From JBCBST01 sp039819115 (GTDB lineage: Bacteria > Bacteroidota > Rhodothermia > Balneolales > Balneolaceae), in NCBI GenBank assembly GCA_039819115.1, contig JBCBST010000027.1:1-31343 (forward strand): DNA of 31,343 nt, given 5' to 3'. Positions within the stretch are counted from its first letter, which is position 1. The number at the start of each line of letters is the position of its first letter. The notes beneath the pieces were generated by a model. The model saw only the letters and a program-made list of their open reading frames with translations, was not told the DNA's origin and did no database searches. The position numbers and the translations under genes are program-made. Shown here one piece after another: positions 1 through 9,600 of the stretch.

Positions 1-79
1 TCATCGCTAAAATGAATTTCCAGTCAAATGATGGATCCACAAGAGCAATCATTTGACTGGAAATTCATTTTAGCGATGA
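1..79. repeat. Perfect 32-bp inverted repeat at the window edge
   Basis: Bases 1-32 are the exact reverse complement of bases 48-79, separated by a 15-base loop (33-47). The right arm is in frame with, and part of, the permease gene that follows (residues SFDWKFILAM). The left arm is the same coding sequence backwards. A 32/32 match beginning exactly at base 1 is what a fold-back read or an assembly-graph turn-around leaves at a contig end. A real hairpin or a true short inversion is less likely. Confidence 0.9.
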
Positions 80-843
80 ACCTGGTGTACGTTCTCTACT
101 ACGCCATCTTTACAAGTATCACTCTTTTTGTTTCTGCGTTAAGTAAGAGTTCTGGTATTTCCCTGGTAAGCCTGCTGGCAATCTGGATTCTGAGTTGTCT
201 TGCTATTCCAAAAATTGCCAGTAGTTATACAAATACCAAGTATCCATACCCCAGCAGGCAGCAGTTTCAAACGGCCGTAGCCGAAGATAAACGACAAGGG
301 GTTGACGGTCATGATCCCTGGAGTAAGGCATCTAAGCAACTGGCGGAAGAAACCATGAAGACCTACCAGGTGAGTTCGCTCGAAGCCCTGCCGTTCAATT
401 TTGATGCTTATCGGATGCAGAAAGGGGAAGAGCATGAGGCCAGAGTGTATTTCAAACACTATGAACAACTCAAATCGACGTATAAAGAGCAGACCGGAGT
501 GTACCAGAAACTGGCCGTTTTTTCTCCTTTTCTACCGGTACGGTTTCTGTCGATGTCTTTGGCGCATACTGATTATTCCACCCATTGGAACTTTACTGAT
601 GCTGCTGAGAAACACCGTATTGAAATGCAGCGAATTCTTAATACAAACTTCGCAGAAAATTCCGAGCTGGGTGATTGGGGATACAAGGCCGACGAATCCC
701 TTCTATCGGAAATACCGGAGTTTCAATTTGCATCGTTGGGGTTCTCAGAAACAGTGCGGTCTAATCAATCAAACATGTCCATTCTTTTTTTATGGCTGTT
801 CGGTTCTTTTGGCTTGTTATTCCTGGCATCAAAACGGTTGTGA
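28..843 (+). CDS. ABC transporter permease, DUF3526 type (5'-truncated)
   Basis: This is the membrane subunit of an ABC transporter of the DUF3526 family, usually encoded as two tandem permeases behind an ATPase gene. The visible part starts inside a transmembrane stretch (about residues 13-65 of the open frame). A soluble extracytoplasmic region of about 160 residues follows, then a final hydrophobic helix and the basic end SKRL. The only in-frame ATG codons (28 and 31) lie in the inverted-repeat arm, so they are not the natural start and the N-terminal half is missing. It ends 1 bp before the next permease, so the two are translationally coupled. The substrate cannot be told from sequence. 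Family assignment is by the overall pattern and by pairing with the next gene. Confidence 0.75.
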   Translation: MMDPQEQSFDWKFILAMNLVYVLYYAIFTSITLFVSALSKSSGISLVSLLAIWILSCLAIPKIASSYTNTKYPYPSRQQFQTAVAEDKRQGVDGHDPWSKASKQLAEETMKTYQVSSLEALPFNFDAYRMQKGEEHEARVYFKHYEQLKSTYKEQTGVYQKLAVFSPFLPVRFLSMSLAHTDYSTHWNFTDAAEKHRIEMQRILNTNFAENSELGDWGYKADESLLSEIPEFQFASLGFSETVRSNQSNMSILFLWLFGSFGLLFLASKRL

Positions 844-844
844 T

Positions 845-2245
845 ATGTTAGTTCAGAATTTCAGGCACGAGTTCCGTTTACTGAGTCGAAGTTATTGGTT
901 CCCGGTCTTATCCGTTCTGTTTGTGTTGCTTTGCGTGTATGCCGGGTTTAACGGTACGAAGTTGTATGAGGCCAGGTCGGCTGAGCTGATAAAGGCTAAA
1001 GCCGATCAAAAGGTACTGGTTGATCGGGTATATGGAGTAGCCCGGGCGGTAGAAAACGGGGAAGAACCCGATAATATGTACCGACTTTCACCCATGAATA
1101 TGTCCATTGCTACCGGCTCGCTTGCCTTTATGTCTACCGATCCACTTAGTGCACTTGCTGTCGGTCAAAGTGATCTGTACACCCATCAGGTAAGAATATC
1201 CTCCCGGGAAGACCTGGCTACATTAACTTTCACGGAAATGAGTAATCCGGTACAATTGCTGTTCGGCAATTTTGATGTTTCATTTGTACTCACTTACCTG
1301 ATTCCTCTTGTCATCATCGCATTTACGTATAACCTTCAGTCACAGGAGCTTGAATCCGGACGGCTAAAGCTCTTGGCTTCCAATCCTATCGACCCAAAGA
1401 TGTGGCTGCTGCAACGATACCTAACCCGTTTAATATCGTTGTGTATCATCCTGAGTTTTGCGCTTTTGTTGACTTTATTCCTGCTCAACATACCGTTTAG
1501 CATGCGTTTAGCCGGGATGACCTTACTTACCTTTGCATATACGCTTTTCTGGTTTGCCGTGTCGTTTGTGGTGAATGTATTTGGAACTTCCTCTGCAAAA
1601 AATGCAGTGATTCTTCTGATGACATGGATTGTGTTGGTTCTGATTATACCTGCGGCAATAAATCAAACAGCAAGTACCGTGTATCCCACACCCTCCAGGG
1701 TAACGCTATTAAACGAAATCCGCCAGACCAAGAAAGATCTGGGAAAAGAACAGGATAAAGTACTGGCAGCGTATCTACGAAATCACCCGGAGCTTGCTCG
1801 TGCTGAAGGAGAAAACCGTTTTGCATACTGGCAGGGATTTTTCGCAAGCCAGGAAATCATGGAAAATTCATTATCACCTCTTGTACAACAGTTTGATGAG
1901 CAAGTTCAGGAACAGCAAAACTGGATTAGCACATGGCGTTTTTTAAGTCCTGCCGTGTTGTTTCAGACCAGCTTTACAGAATTGGCGGGTACATCTTCAA
2001 AGCAGTACAACCATTTTAAAAACGGGGTGAGGAATTACACAAAAAACTGGCGTGACCATTTTATACCCATGGTATTCGACAACCGCATGTTGACATTTGA
2101 CGACCTTGAGGTACTGCCCGCATTTGAATACACGGCCATGTATGATCAACAGGTAACCCGGATTAATATGCTGGCTTTACTTGGTATTTCGATGGTGCTG
2201 CTTATTTCCGGATTCAGGAAACAACATCTCCGTTTTCAAATGTAA
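845..2245 (+). CDS. ABC transporter permease, DUF3526 type (second of pair)
   Basis: 466-residue polytopic membrane protein, likely the partner half of the exporter with the upstream permease. A first TM helix (about residues 15-37) is followed by an extracytoplasmic region of about 110 residues. Next comes a group of helices from about residue 145, including one after the cytoplasmic stretch with ESGRLKLLASNP, which is typical of ABC-2-like permeases. A second soluble segment of about 160 residues follows, then a last helix ending in a basic tail. The start is the ATG 1 bp after the upstream stop. The frame is open far upstream, but that extension runs through the first permease gene out of frame and is rejected. 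No ATPase gene is in the window; it presumably lay upstream of base 1. Confidence 0.8.
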   Translation: MLVQNFRHEFRLLSRSYWFPVLSVLFVLLCVYAGFNGTKLYEARSAELIKAKADQKVLVDRVYGVARAVENGEEPDNMYRLSPMNMSIATGSLAFMSTDPLSALAVGQSDLYTHQVRISSREDLATLTFTEMSNPVQLLFGNFDVSFVLTYLIPLVIIAFTYNLQSQELESGRLKLLASNPIDPKMWLLQRYLTRLISLCIILSFALLLTLFLLNIPFSMRLAGMTLLTFAYTLFWFAVSFVVNVFGTSSAKNAVILLMTWIVLVLIIPAAINQTASTVYPTPSRVTLLNEIRQTKKDLGKEQDKVLAAYLRNHPELARAEGENRFAYWQGFFASQEIMENSLSPLVQQFDEQVQEQQNWISTWRFLSPAVLFQTSFTELAGTSSKQYNHFKNGVRNYTKNWRDHFIPMVFDNRMLTFDDLEVLPAFEYTAMYDQQVTRINMLALLGISMVLLISGFRKQHLRFQM

Positions 2246-2459
2246 ACCATGAATAAAGATATACTCAGAATAACACATTTAACCTTAAAGACGATTTAAC
2301 GTGGCTTTGAATAAGAGGCTGTAATCCTGGTACTGACCTGCTGGGGTTTCTTTAACACTTAACATGAAATGATCAGAATAACCTGCCCGGTTTTTCACAT
2401 GGTGCTTCGCGCTATTCATCCAAAGGGCAGAGTACGACTCAAATAACACCTCTATTATT

Positions 2460-3521
2460 ATGAAATCCCTTAAAAAAATTCCAATAACCATTTTAACCGG
2501 GTTTTTAGGTTCGGGTAAAACCACGCTGTTAAACCATATTCTCAGCCACTCAGAAGGAAAAAAAGTCGCAGTAATTGTAAATGAGTTCGGCGAAGTAAAC
2601 GTGGATGCCCAATTAGTGGAACATACCACAGAAGAGATGATCGAGCTATCGAATGGATGCATCTGCTGCACATTAAGAGGCGATCTTATTGAAGGAGTGG
2701 ATAGAATCATAAGGGAGAATAAGGTTGATGCTATTGTAATCGAGTCGACAGGAATTGGCGAACCCGTACCCATCGCCCAGGCTTTTTATGTGCATCCTGA
2801 ACTGTTGGAACTAAATCCTGAGCTTCCCAACATTCAGGACCGGGTATTTGTGGATGCTATTATTACCGTCATTGATAGTGCTCAATTCTTCGAAATGTAT
2901 GAGCGGCAGTCTCTTATACCTGATGATGACTTCAACCGGGGGTACAGCCAGCTTCTTGCAGAGCAAGTGGAAGGGGCCGACATTTTGGTACTCAACAAAA
3001 TTGACGAAACGTCTCAGGATGAATTGAAAAAGCTTACCGGACTTCTGAACGTCATGAATCCGAGAGCTGAACTCATCGAGAGTACGTTTGGAAAGGTACC
3101 CATCGATGAGATTGTGGATGTTGGAATCTTTGACATCGAGGTTGCAGAAGACACTTCTTTATGGGTGGAGGAGCTAGAAAAAGAGCACGCCCCGGAATCG
3201 GAAGAATATGGAATCGGAACCTATGTGTTTAAAACAGTAAGTCGCTTTAACGAGAAGCGTTTGATGCAGCTCTTTCAGAGCGGGTTTCCCTCTAACATTC
3301 TCAGGTCGAAAGGAGTAGTTACCATAGAAGGTACAGATACTGCGTTTCTGTGGAACCAGGCCGGGAAGTTTATCAAATTTGATGCCATCGGGCGTTTCAA
3401 TGATCCCGATTTTACCTACAATGAAATTGTATTTATTGGCACAAACATAAAACCGACTCAGATACAGCAGTTTTTGACTAAAGCGTTAGTGAACACGGGT
3501 GATCCGATTGAAATACTCTGA
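2460..3521 (+). CDS. COG0523/CobW-family GTP-binding metallochaperone
   Basis: 353-residue G3E-family GTPase. Walker A is GFLGSGKT at residues 14-21. The family's metal-binding CxCC motif (GCICC) gives Cys67, Cys69 and Cys70. ESTGIGEP lies around residues 95-102, and the guanine-specificity motif NKID at 179-182. A CobW C-terminal domain fills about 230-350. Characterised relatives (ZigA, ZNG1, YjiA, NHase activators, CobW) use GTP hydrolysis to deliver zinc, cobalt or iron to target proteins. There is no long His-rich loop, so the metal is not shown by sequence; zinc is the commonest for the family. Its stop is about 50 bp before the FAD protein start, suggesting a two-gene unit. I saw no convincing Zur-type palindrome in the 214-bp upstream gap. 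Confidence 0.88.
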   Translation: MKSLKKIPITILTGFLGSGKTTLLNHILSHSEGKKVAVIVNEFGEVNVDAQLVEHTTEEMIELSNGCICCTLRGDLIEGVDRIIRENKVDAIVIESTGIGEPVPIAQAFYVHPELLELNPELPNIQDRVFVDAIITVIDSAQFFEMYERQSLIPDDDFNRGYSQLLAEQVEGADILVLNKIDETSQDELKKLTGLLNVMNPRAELIESTFGKVPIDEIVDVGIFDIEVAEDTSLWVEELEKEHAPESEEYGIGTYVFKTVSRFNEKRLMQLFQSGFPSNILRSKGVVTIEGTDTAFLWNQAGKFIKFDAIGRFNDPDFTYNEIVFIGTNIKPTQIQQFLTKALVNTGDPIEIL

Positions 3522-3572
3522 TTCTTTTCAGAGTTGGTTGATCAGTTATCATCACACTATGATGAACGAATA

Positions 3573-4751
3573 ATGAACAGAGATGAAGCGCCTCTTGATT
3601 TGTTGATTGTAGGAGGAGGAATACAGGGTATGTATCTCTTCCATCTCATAAAACAGAAAAGAGGCGATCTTAACATCAAAATTGCAGATCCTCATTCAGC
3701 GCCTCTTCATAATTGGAAGCATTGTTCTGAAAATAGTGGCATGAAGTTTCTTCGCTCGCCAGGAGTTCACCATCTGGACATCGAGCCTTTGGCCTTGCAA
3801 ATGTTCTGCAAGTATCATTCATCTCCCGTAAAGCCATTTACGGAACCTAATAACCGACCTTCTCTATTTCATTTTAACAGCCATTCTGAAGATGTAATTG
3901 GTCAATACAACATAAGCGAGCACTGGATTCAGGCTCAAATCGATGATATTGAACTTTCGGACCGAGGGGTACAGGTTCACCTTGAGAACGAACGTATATG
4001 GGCAAAACATGTTCTCCTTGCTATCGGGAGTGGAGAACAACTTAATGTGCCCGAATGGGCAACAGCATTGACAGCGCAGGCTTTTCCGGTGCACCATATT
4101 TATAGTTCCGGTTTTTCAATCAACGATTTTAAACCGGGCTTCCATACCATTGTAATCGGTAATGGTATGGGAGCAGTTCAGGCCTTTGTTAAACTTGCTG
4201 AGACGCATGCCGGAAAGATTACATTACTCACTCCTCATGAGTTAGCCGTTGAACAATACGACATAGAACCTGGCTGGATGGGGCCCAGGTATCTGAATAA
4301 ATTCAGACAGGCCGAAGGTTTTGAGGAGCGCCGTTCTATGATTAACTCCGCCCGGAAACGCGGAACCATCACCCCTGATGTAAACTGGGAATTGAAGCAA
4401 ATATTAAACAAGGAACATGCTTCACATGTGGTGGGCAGGGTAACAGCCACCGAGCTTTTTGGCTCAGACAGTATATGCCTCAATCTCAGCGACGATTCGT
4501 CTTTACTTTGCGATCAGGTTCTTCTGGGAACCGGCTTTAACCCGGTTGTTCAGAGTGAACTGATGCAAAAACTAAGCTCGAAACCGGAACTTCGATGCGC
4601 CGGATGCGGATATCCTATCGTTGATCCTTTTCTGCGATGGCATCCCAACCTGATTGTTACCGGAGAATTAGCTGAGTTAGAGCTAGGTCCGGCAGCTAAG
4701 AATATTATTGGCGCCCGTCATGCCGGGGAACGAATACAATACCTGTTTTAG
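3573..4751 (+). CDS. FAD/NAD(P)-binding oxidoreductase (monooxygenase-like)
   Basis: 392-residue flavoprotein. An N-terminal FAD Rossmann motif GGGIQG (residues 14-19) sits in a typical beta-alpha-beta (DLLIVGGGIQGMYLF). A second dinucleotide fold has GNGMGA at 196-201. The LLGTGFNP segment (317-324) is the ATG-type motif of flavin monooxygenases. The layout resembles SidA/IucD-like N-hydroxylases, but an N-hydroxylase function is not demonstrated. A CAGC pair (Cys342, Cys345) near the C-terminus could be redox-active or bind metal. I chose the ATG at 3573. An in-frame TTG at 3534 would add 13 residues without family-like content. It follows the COG0523 GTPase closely, so it may be a client or co-regulated partner of that metallochaperone (inference). 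Confidence 0.7.
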   Translation: MNRDEAPLDLLIVGGGIQGMYLFHLIKQKRGDLNIKIADPHSAPLHNWKHCSENSGMKFLRSPGVHHLDIEPLALQMFCKYHSSPVKPFTEPNNRPSLFHFNSHSEDVIGQYNISEHWIQAQIDDIELSDRGVQVHLENERIWAKHVLLAIGSGEQLNVPEWATALTAQAFPVHHIYSSGFSINDFKPGFHTIVIGNGMGAVQAFVKLAETHAGKITLLTPHELAVEQYDIEPGWMGPRYLNKFRQAEGFEERRSMINSARKRGTITPDVNWELKQILNKEHASHVVGRVTATELFGSDSICLNLSDDSSLLCDQVLLGTGFNPVVQSELMQKLSSKPELRCAGCGYPIVDPFLRWHPNLIVTGELAELELGPAAKNIIGARHAGERIQYLF

Positions 4752-4912
4752 CGTGAAACGACCGTTGTATGAAATAATCTGATGCACAACTAATGGAAGA
4801 GGCTAACCTCATTTTATGAAGGAATACACCAGAGCTAAACGAACGGATACCATCCAGCTATGCTATACATACGACCAGGTTGGTCGTTCAGACGTAAAAT
4901 TAAACCCGTTAA

Positions 4913-4943
4913 TTTGGATTCGTTTCTTTACGACGTACTTTCG
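4913..4943 (+). promoter_or_regulatory. Candidate Bacteroidota-type promoter for the EEP-phosphatase gene
   Basis: A TTTG box at 4913-4916 is followed after 19 bases by TACTTTCG at 4936-4943. This closely matches the Bacteroidota housekeeping pattern TTTG, 19-21 bases, TAnnTTTG, with one mismatch in the downstream box. It ends 28 bases before the ATG at 4972, which supports that start over the longer open frame beginning at 4816. Whether this organism's sigma factor uses the same pattern is assumed. Confidence 0.4.
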
Positions 4944-4971
4944 TCAAAAACTAATTGGATACGTACACATC

Positions 4972-6597
4972 ATGAATAAAAAACTTACCGGACTGTTCAT
5001 TATAATCGTCGGGTTTACACTTTCTTCTACAGCCCAGGTACCACAGGAGGTGGTAGAAGCCAATACGTCTCTGAGACTGGTAACCTGGAATATTGAGCAT
5101 CTTGCAGAAGGTAATGGGCAGGGGTGTGTGTCCAGGAATGAAGAAGACTATATACAGTTGCGCGATTTTGCCTCAACGATGGAGGCCGACATAGTAGCTC
5201 TGCAGGAGGTGGAATCGGCTAAGGCCGTTGCCCGTGTTTTTTCGGAAGAGGAGTGGGAGATTGTGGTTTCCAGCCGTCCTGACAGCCCTGTTTATGAATG
5301 CAGGGGAAGCGGGCGACCTTCCACCCAGCAAAAAGTAGCCTTTGCTGTCCGAAAAGGGGTAGCCTTTAAACCAGTCGAAGACTTTGACGAACTGGCCATT
5401 GACCGGGCAGGGCTCCGATACGGGCTCATCATACAGTTGGTGAATGTGCCTGAACCCATATACCTTATGAATGTGCATCTTAAGAGTGGCTGTTTTGTTG
5501 ACAACTACTCAGCATCAGATCGTGATGCCTGTAACACCTTTGAACAGCAGGTGCCGGTTTTAGATAACTGGATAGAAGAAAAAGAGAAGGAGGGTGCAGC
5601 ATTCGTAATACTCGGTGATTTTAACCATCGTATCACAAAGGCTGGCAATAGGTTTTGGAGCGACTTAAATGACATGGATGGAGCTTTAATCGACCTGAAA
5701 AGTAGTATGGAAGGCACCCGTGGTTGCCATCCCAGGTATCCGGATCCCATCGACCACATTGTGGCAAATTCCGTGAGCCAGAAATACTACATCGAGGGGA
5801 GCGAAGAAGTACACTATTTTGGATTATCGCCAGAGACGATGAAAGAAGAGGATATGCTGAGTGATCACTGTCCGGTAAGTGTAGACTTGCATGTTCGTGA
5901 TTTTTCCCCCACAAGTTCTGCTGTTCGTTGGACCCAGAACAGTGCAGAGTACAATCTGATCACTTCATTTCTGTACAACCAGGCGGAACAGAATGTTGAG
6001 CAATTTTCAAATTTTAGCGAACCGTGGGTAGTAATTATGGATGTTGACGAAACGCTGCTGGATAACAGTGGATACAACAAAAGAAGGGATCAGCTGGGAC
6101 TGGAGTACAGCTCCAAAAGCTGGGCTGATTGGGTTCGGGAGGAAGACGCAACCGAGGTGCCCGGTTCGAGGTCGTTTGTCTCTGCTGTACTCGAAGCAGG
6201 CGGGCAGATTGCACTGATAACGAACCGGGACCGGACACTGGATGCATATACCTGGAACAACCTGTTCAACTTGGGCTTCCCCATCAACCGGAATAATACC
6301 TGCATTATGGGCCGGTCGCCCGCAGACAAAGGGGCTGTTGGAGAAGATGATATGATCAATGATAAAGATCTTCGTAGACAGCAGGTTTCTGAGGGTACAG
6401 CCGGTTATTGTTGGGAAAACCACCCGGAGGCGGAGGCCTCATGGAACCGACCGCTCACCATTGTGATGCAGGTAGGAGATAACATCAAAGATTTTGCTGG
6501 CACCACCCAACAAAATGTTGATCTGGACGAATTTTTAAAACGTCAGGGCATTGAGATTCTTGTTCTGCCTAACGCGATGTACGGCTCATGGGAGTGA
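4972..6597 (+). CDS. Secreted fusion: EEP phosphodiesterase/nuclease + class C (P4-type) acid phosphatase
   Basis: 541 residues with a signal peptide (about 1-21, ending SSTAQ). Domain 1 (about 34-308) is an endonuclease/exonuclease/phosphatase fold: TWNIEH (Asn40), ALQEVE (Glu79), MNVHLKSG (166-173), GDFNHR (Asp216, Asn218), DPIDHIV (258-264) and the terminal LSDHCP (Asp298, His299). Domain 2 (about 325-541) is a HAD-type acid phosphatase of the lipoprotein e(P4) group. It has the nucleophile motif MDVDET (Asp357, Asp359) with LLDNSGY following, Thr417 in LITNRD, and VGDNIKDF (Asp503, Asp507). Both active sites look intact. The combination suggests one exported protein that cuts phosphodiesters (nucleic acid or similar) and then removes the phosphate, for phosphate or nucleoside scavenging. 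The start is the ATG before the signal peptide; the 52-residue upstream extension lies over the promoter. Confidence 0.85.
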   Translation: MNKKLTGLFIIIVGFTLSSTAQVPQEVVEANTSLRLVTWNIEHLAEGNGQGCVSRNEEDYIQLRDFASTMEADIVALQEVESAKAVARVFSEEEWEIVVSSRPDSPVYECRGSGRPSTQQKVAFAVRKGVAFKPVEDFDELAIDRAGLRYGLIIQLVNVPEPIYLMNVHLKSGCFVDNYSASDRDACNTFEQQVPVLDNWIEEKEKEGAAFVILGDFNHRITKAGNRFWSDLNDMDGALIDLKSSMEGTRGCHPRYPDPIDHIVANSVSQKYYIEGSEEVHYFGLSPETMKEEDMLSDHCPVSVDLHVRDFSPTSSAVRWTQNSAEYNLITSFLYNQAEQNVEQFSNFSEPWVVIMDVDETLLDNSGYNKRRDQLGLEYSSKSWADWVREEDATEVPGSRSFVSAVLEAGGQIALITNRDRTLDAYTWNNLFNLGFPINRNNTCIMGRSPADKGAVGEDDMINDKDLRRQQVSEGTAGYCWENHPEAEASWNRPLTIVMQVGDNIKDFAGTTQQNVDLDEFLKRQGIEILVLPNAMYGSWE

Positions 6598-6685
6598 GCT
6601 CCATGAGTATACAACCATTTTCTATTGATGAGATTTTATTTCATCTTGGATCCTTTATACACCTTAAGCTAACTAACAAAAAATC

Positions 6686-9600
6686 ATGTTCTTAAAACGC
6701 CTCGCCCTCGTGGGCGCGATGCTGTTACTGGTCTTAGAACCAGCTACAGCCCAACGATCAAAGAAATCGGATGGCACTAAGTCTGTTGTTGCAAGTCAGA
6801 GTTATGTGTCCTTTAAATTCAGAAATATAGGCCCGGCATTTACTTCAGGGCGAATTGCGGATATCGCTATCCATCCAGACAACCGGCACGTATGGTATGT
6901 TGCTGTTGGTTCTGGTGGAGTCTGGAAAACAGAAAACTCTGGTACAACCTGGAAACCTGTTTTTGACCGACAATCGGTGTATTCTATTGGTTGTATTACC
7001 ATCGACCCGAATAACCCGAACCGGGTGTGGGTGGGTACCGGAGAAAATGTAGGTGGACGTCACGTGGCTTTCGGTGATGGGGTCTACCTGAGTGAAGATG
7101 GTGGTAGTTCATGGAAAAACATGGGGCTCCCACAATCCGAGCATATCGGGAAAATAATTGTTCATCCTTCCAACTCTGATGTAGTTATGGTTGCCGCTCA
7201 GGGACCTTTGTGGAACAAAGGAGGAGAGCGTGGTTTCTATCTCACGGAAGACGGAGGTAAAACCTGGACTAAAACGCTGGGTGATGATGAGTGGGTAGGG
7301 GTAACTGATATTGTAGTCGATCCCAGAGATCCAAATGTAGTGTATGCAGCAACCTGGCAGCGACACCGTACCGTGGCCGCATTATTAGACGGTGGCCCTG
7401 GTTCTGGTATTCATAAGTCCCTGGATGGTGGTAAAACCTGGAAGGAGTTGAAAAAAGGACTACCCGGTGGGATAAAGGGAAAAATAGGTTTAACAATCAG
7501 TCCTCAAAACCCGGATTATGTGTACGCTGCTGTCGAAACCGTACGCCGTAAAGGTGGGCTATATACGAGCATGGATAAAGGGGCTTCCTGGAAAAAAATG
7601 TCGAGTACCGTTTCTGGTGCAACAGGTCCTCATTACTACCAGGAGTTGTATGCATCTCCTCACGATTTTGGTACCATTTACCTGGTTGACGTACGCATGC
7701 AGGTATCCTACGATCATGGCAAGACGTTTAGCCAGCTCAATACAAGATCTACCCACTCCGATTCTCACTCTTTGAACTTCCTCCCCGGTGAACCTAATTA
7801 TCTTTTGTTAGGTACGGATGGTGGTATTTATGAGACAGTAGATGGGACGAAATCATGGAGATATATCAAGAACCTTCCGGTTACTCAATATTATAAGGTT
7901 GCTGTTGATGATGCCGAGCCGTTTTATAACGTGTTTGGTGGAACCCAGGATAATGGTTCCCATGGAGGACCATCCAGAACGGATGAACGAACAGGAATTC
8001 GAAATGCCCACTGGAACAGAGTATTAGGTGGAGACGGTCATCAATCTGCGGTAGAACCAGGAAACCCGGATATCGGGTATGCCGAATCCCAGCAAGGATA
8101 TCTGAACCGCCTGGATCGTATTACCGGCGAATCGGTATTCATTCAACCTCAGCCTGGTGCTAATGAAGGAGAAGAGCGATTCAATTGGGATGCTCCGATA
8201 CTACCTTCGCAGCATGTACCCAGCACTATTTATTTTGCTTCACACCGGGTCTGGAAATCCACCGACCGTGGCGATAGCTGGACTGCTATATCAGGCGATC
8301 TTACCAAAGACAAAGACCGTATTACGGAGCCCATTATGGGACGTACGCAAAGTTGGGATCATGCGTGGGATTTATATGCCATGTCGGAATTCAGCTCCAT
8401 TACTTCCCTGGGCGAATCTCCCGTTAATGCGAGTGTGCTGTACGCCGGAACCGATGACGGTTTGCTGCAATCAACAACCGATGGAGGCGAAAATTGGAAC
8501 CGGGTAGATGTTGGTAGTATTAAAGGCGTACCGGAAAACGCTTTTGTAAATGATGTACGGGCCGATCTTTTTGATGAAGCTACCGTTTATGCTGCCCTCG
8601 ATAATCACAAAGAAGGTGATTTTAAGCCCTACCTGATTAAAAGCACGGACTACGGAAAATCTTGGAGCCTGATGACTGGTAACCTTCCCGATAAAGGGAT
8701 GGTCTGGCGCCTTGTACAGGATCATGTAAATAGAAATCTGTTCTTCCTGGCCCATGAGTTTGGGGTATACTTCACAGTTGATGGTGGTAACGAGTGGATC
8801 AAAATGAAAGGAGGAATCCCGACCATCGCGTTTCGTGATATCACCATTCAGCGACGGGAAAACGATGTAGTGGGCGCCACGTTTGGCCGTGGGTTCTTCA
8901 TTCTGGATGATTATACACCACTAAGAACATTGAACGCAGATCTGCTGGCTCAGGACGCTCATTTGTTTGACCCAAGAGATGGCGATTGGTATGTACCTCG
9001 TAGTACCACGAGTAATATGGGAGATGATTACTGGTCGGCTCCGAATCCCGAGTATGGGGTGAATTTCACCTACTACCTGAAAGAGGGATTAACGACGTTG
9101 AAAAAAGAACGTCAGAAAAGGGAGAAAGCTCTGGGTAAGGAAGAAAACATTCCGTTTCCCGGTTGGGAGGCTTTAGAAGCCGAAATGCGCGAAAAAGGCC
9201 CTCAGATCCACCTCGAAATCTATGATGATAGGGGAGAATTTGTGCAACGTGTAAATGCCAAGACTTCAAAAGGTATTCACCGGGTAAGCTGGAACATGAG
9301 TACGGCCTCTCAGGGTCTTATCAACCCGGACCGAAGTGGAAGAGGAGGCGGCCGTGGCAGTATGGCTCGTCCCGGTACCTACTCCGCTCAACTGGTTAAA
9401 ATTGTAGATGGCGTATCCACAAAACTGGGTTCAGCCGTTGAATTTGAACTAAAACCACTCAGAGACGGTGCGCTTCCACGAAAATCAGATGCAGAAGTAC
9501 TGGCCTTTCAGGAAGAACTCCAGGAATTCTCTAACTATGTTCAAAAAGCTTCTAACAAACTACAGGAAGCCACCAAGCAGGTAAAAGCTATGCAGCTGGC

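Noticed and set aside
401..844. Open frame extending upstream of the second permease
   Set aside because: It overlaps the first permease out of frame and its translation lacks family content. The ATG at 845 follows the upstream stop by 1 bp and begins a normal permease N-terminus.
2285..2773. 162-codon open frame antisense to the COG0523 gene
   Set aside because: It is a shadow of a well-supported GTPase gene with intact motifs. The antisense translation is Ser/Thr-rich with no recognisable family.
3534..3572. TTG start adding 13 residues to the flavoprotein
   Set aside because: Possible, but there is no ribosome site and the FAD motif is already at the usual distance from the ATG at 3573.
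4816..4971. 52-residue N-terminal extension of the EEP-phosphatase fusion
   Set aside because: It would bury the signal peptide and lies over a good promoter-like sequence. The ATG at 4972 gives a normal signal peptide.
6630..6644. 15-base sequence GAGATTTTATTTCAT repeated at 15629-15643
   Set aside because: A/T-rich, and in opposite orientation relative to the genes it precedes, with no other shared context. Probably chance.
6590..6646. Hairpin-like repeats (CTCATGG/CCATGAG and GATGAGA/TTTCATC) before the propeller gene
   Set aside because: Neither is followed by a T-run and stems are short, so a terminator call is not supported.
6900..8800. Repeated GATGGTGG-like DNA words suggesting a repeat array
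   Set aside because: They encode the Asp-box motifs at irregular spacing. This is protein-level repetition, not CRISPR or tandem DNA repeats.
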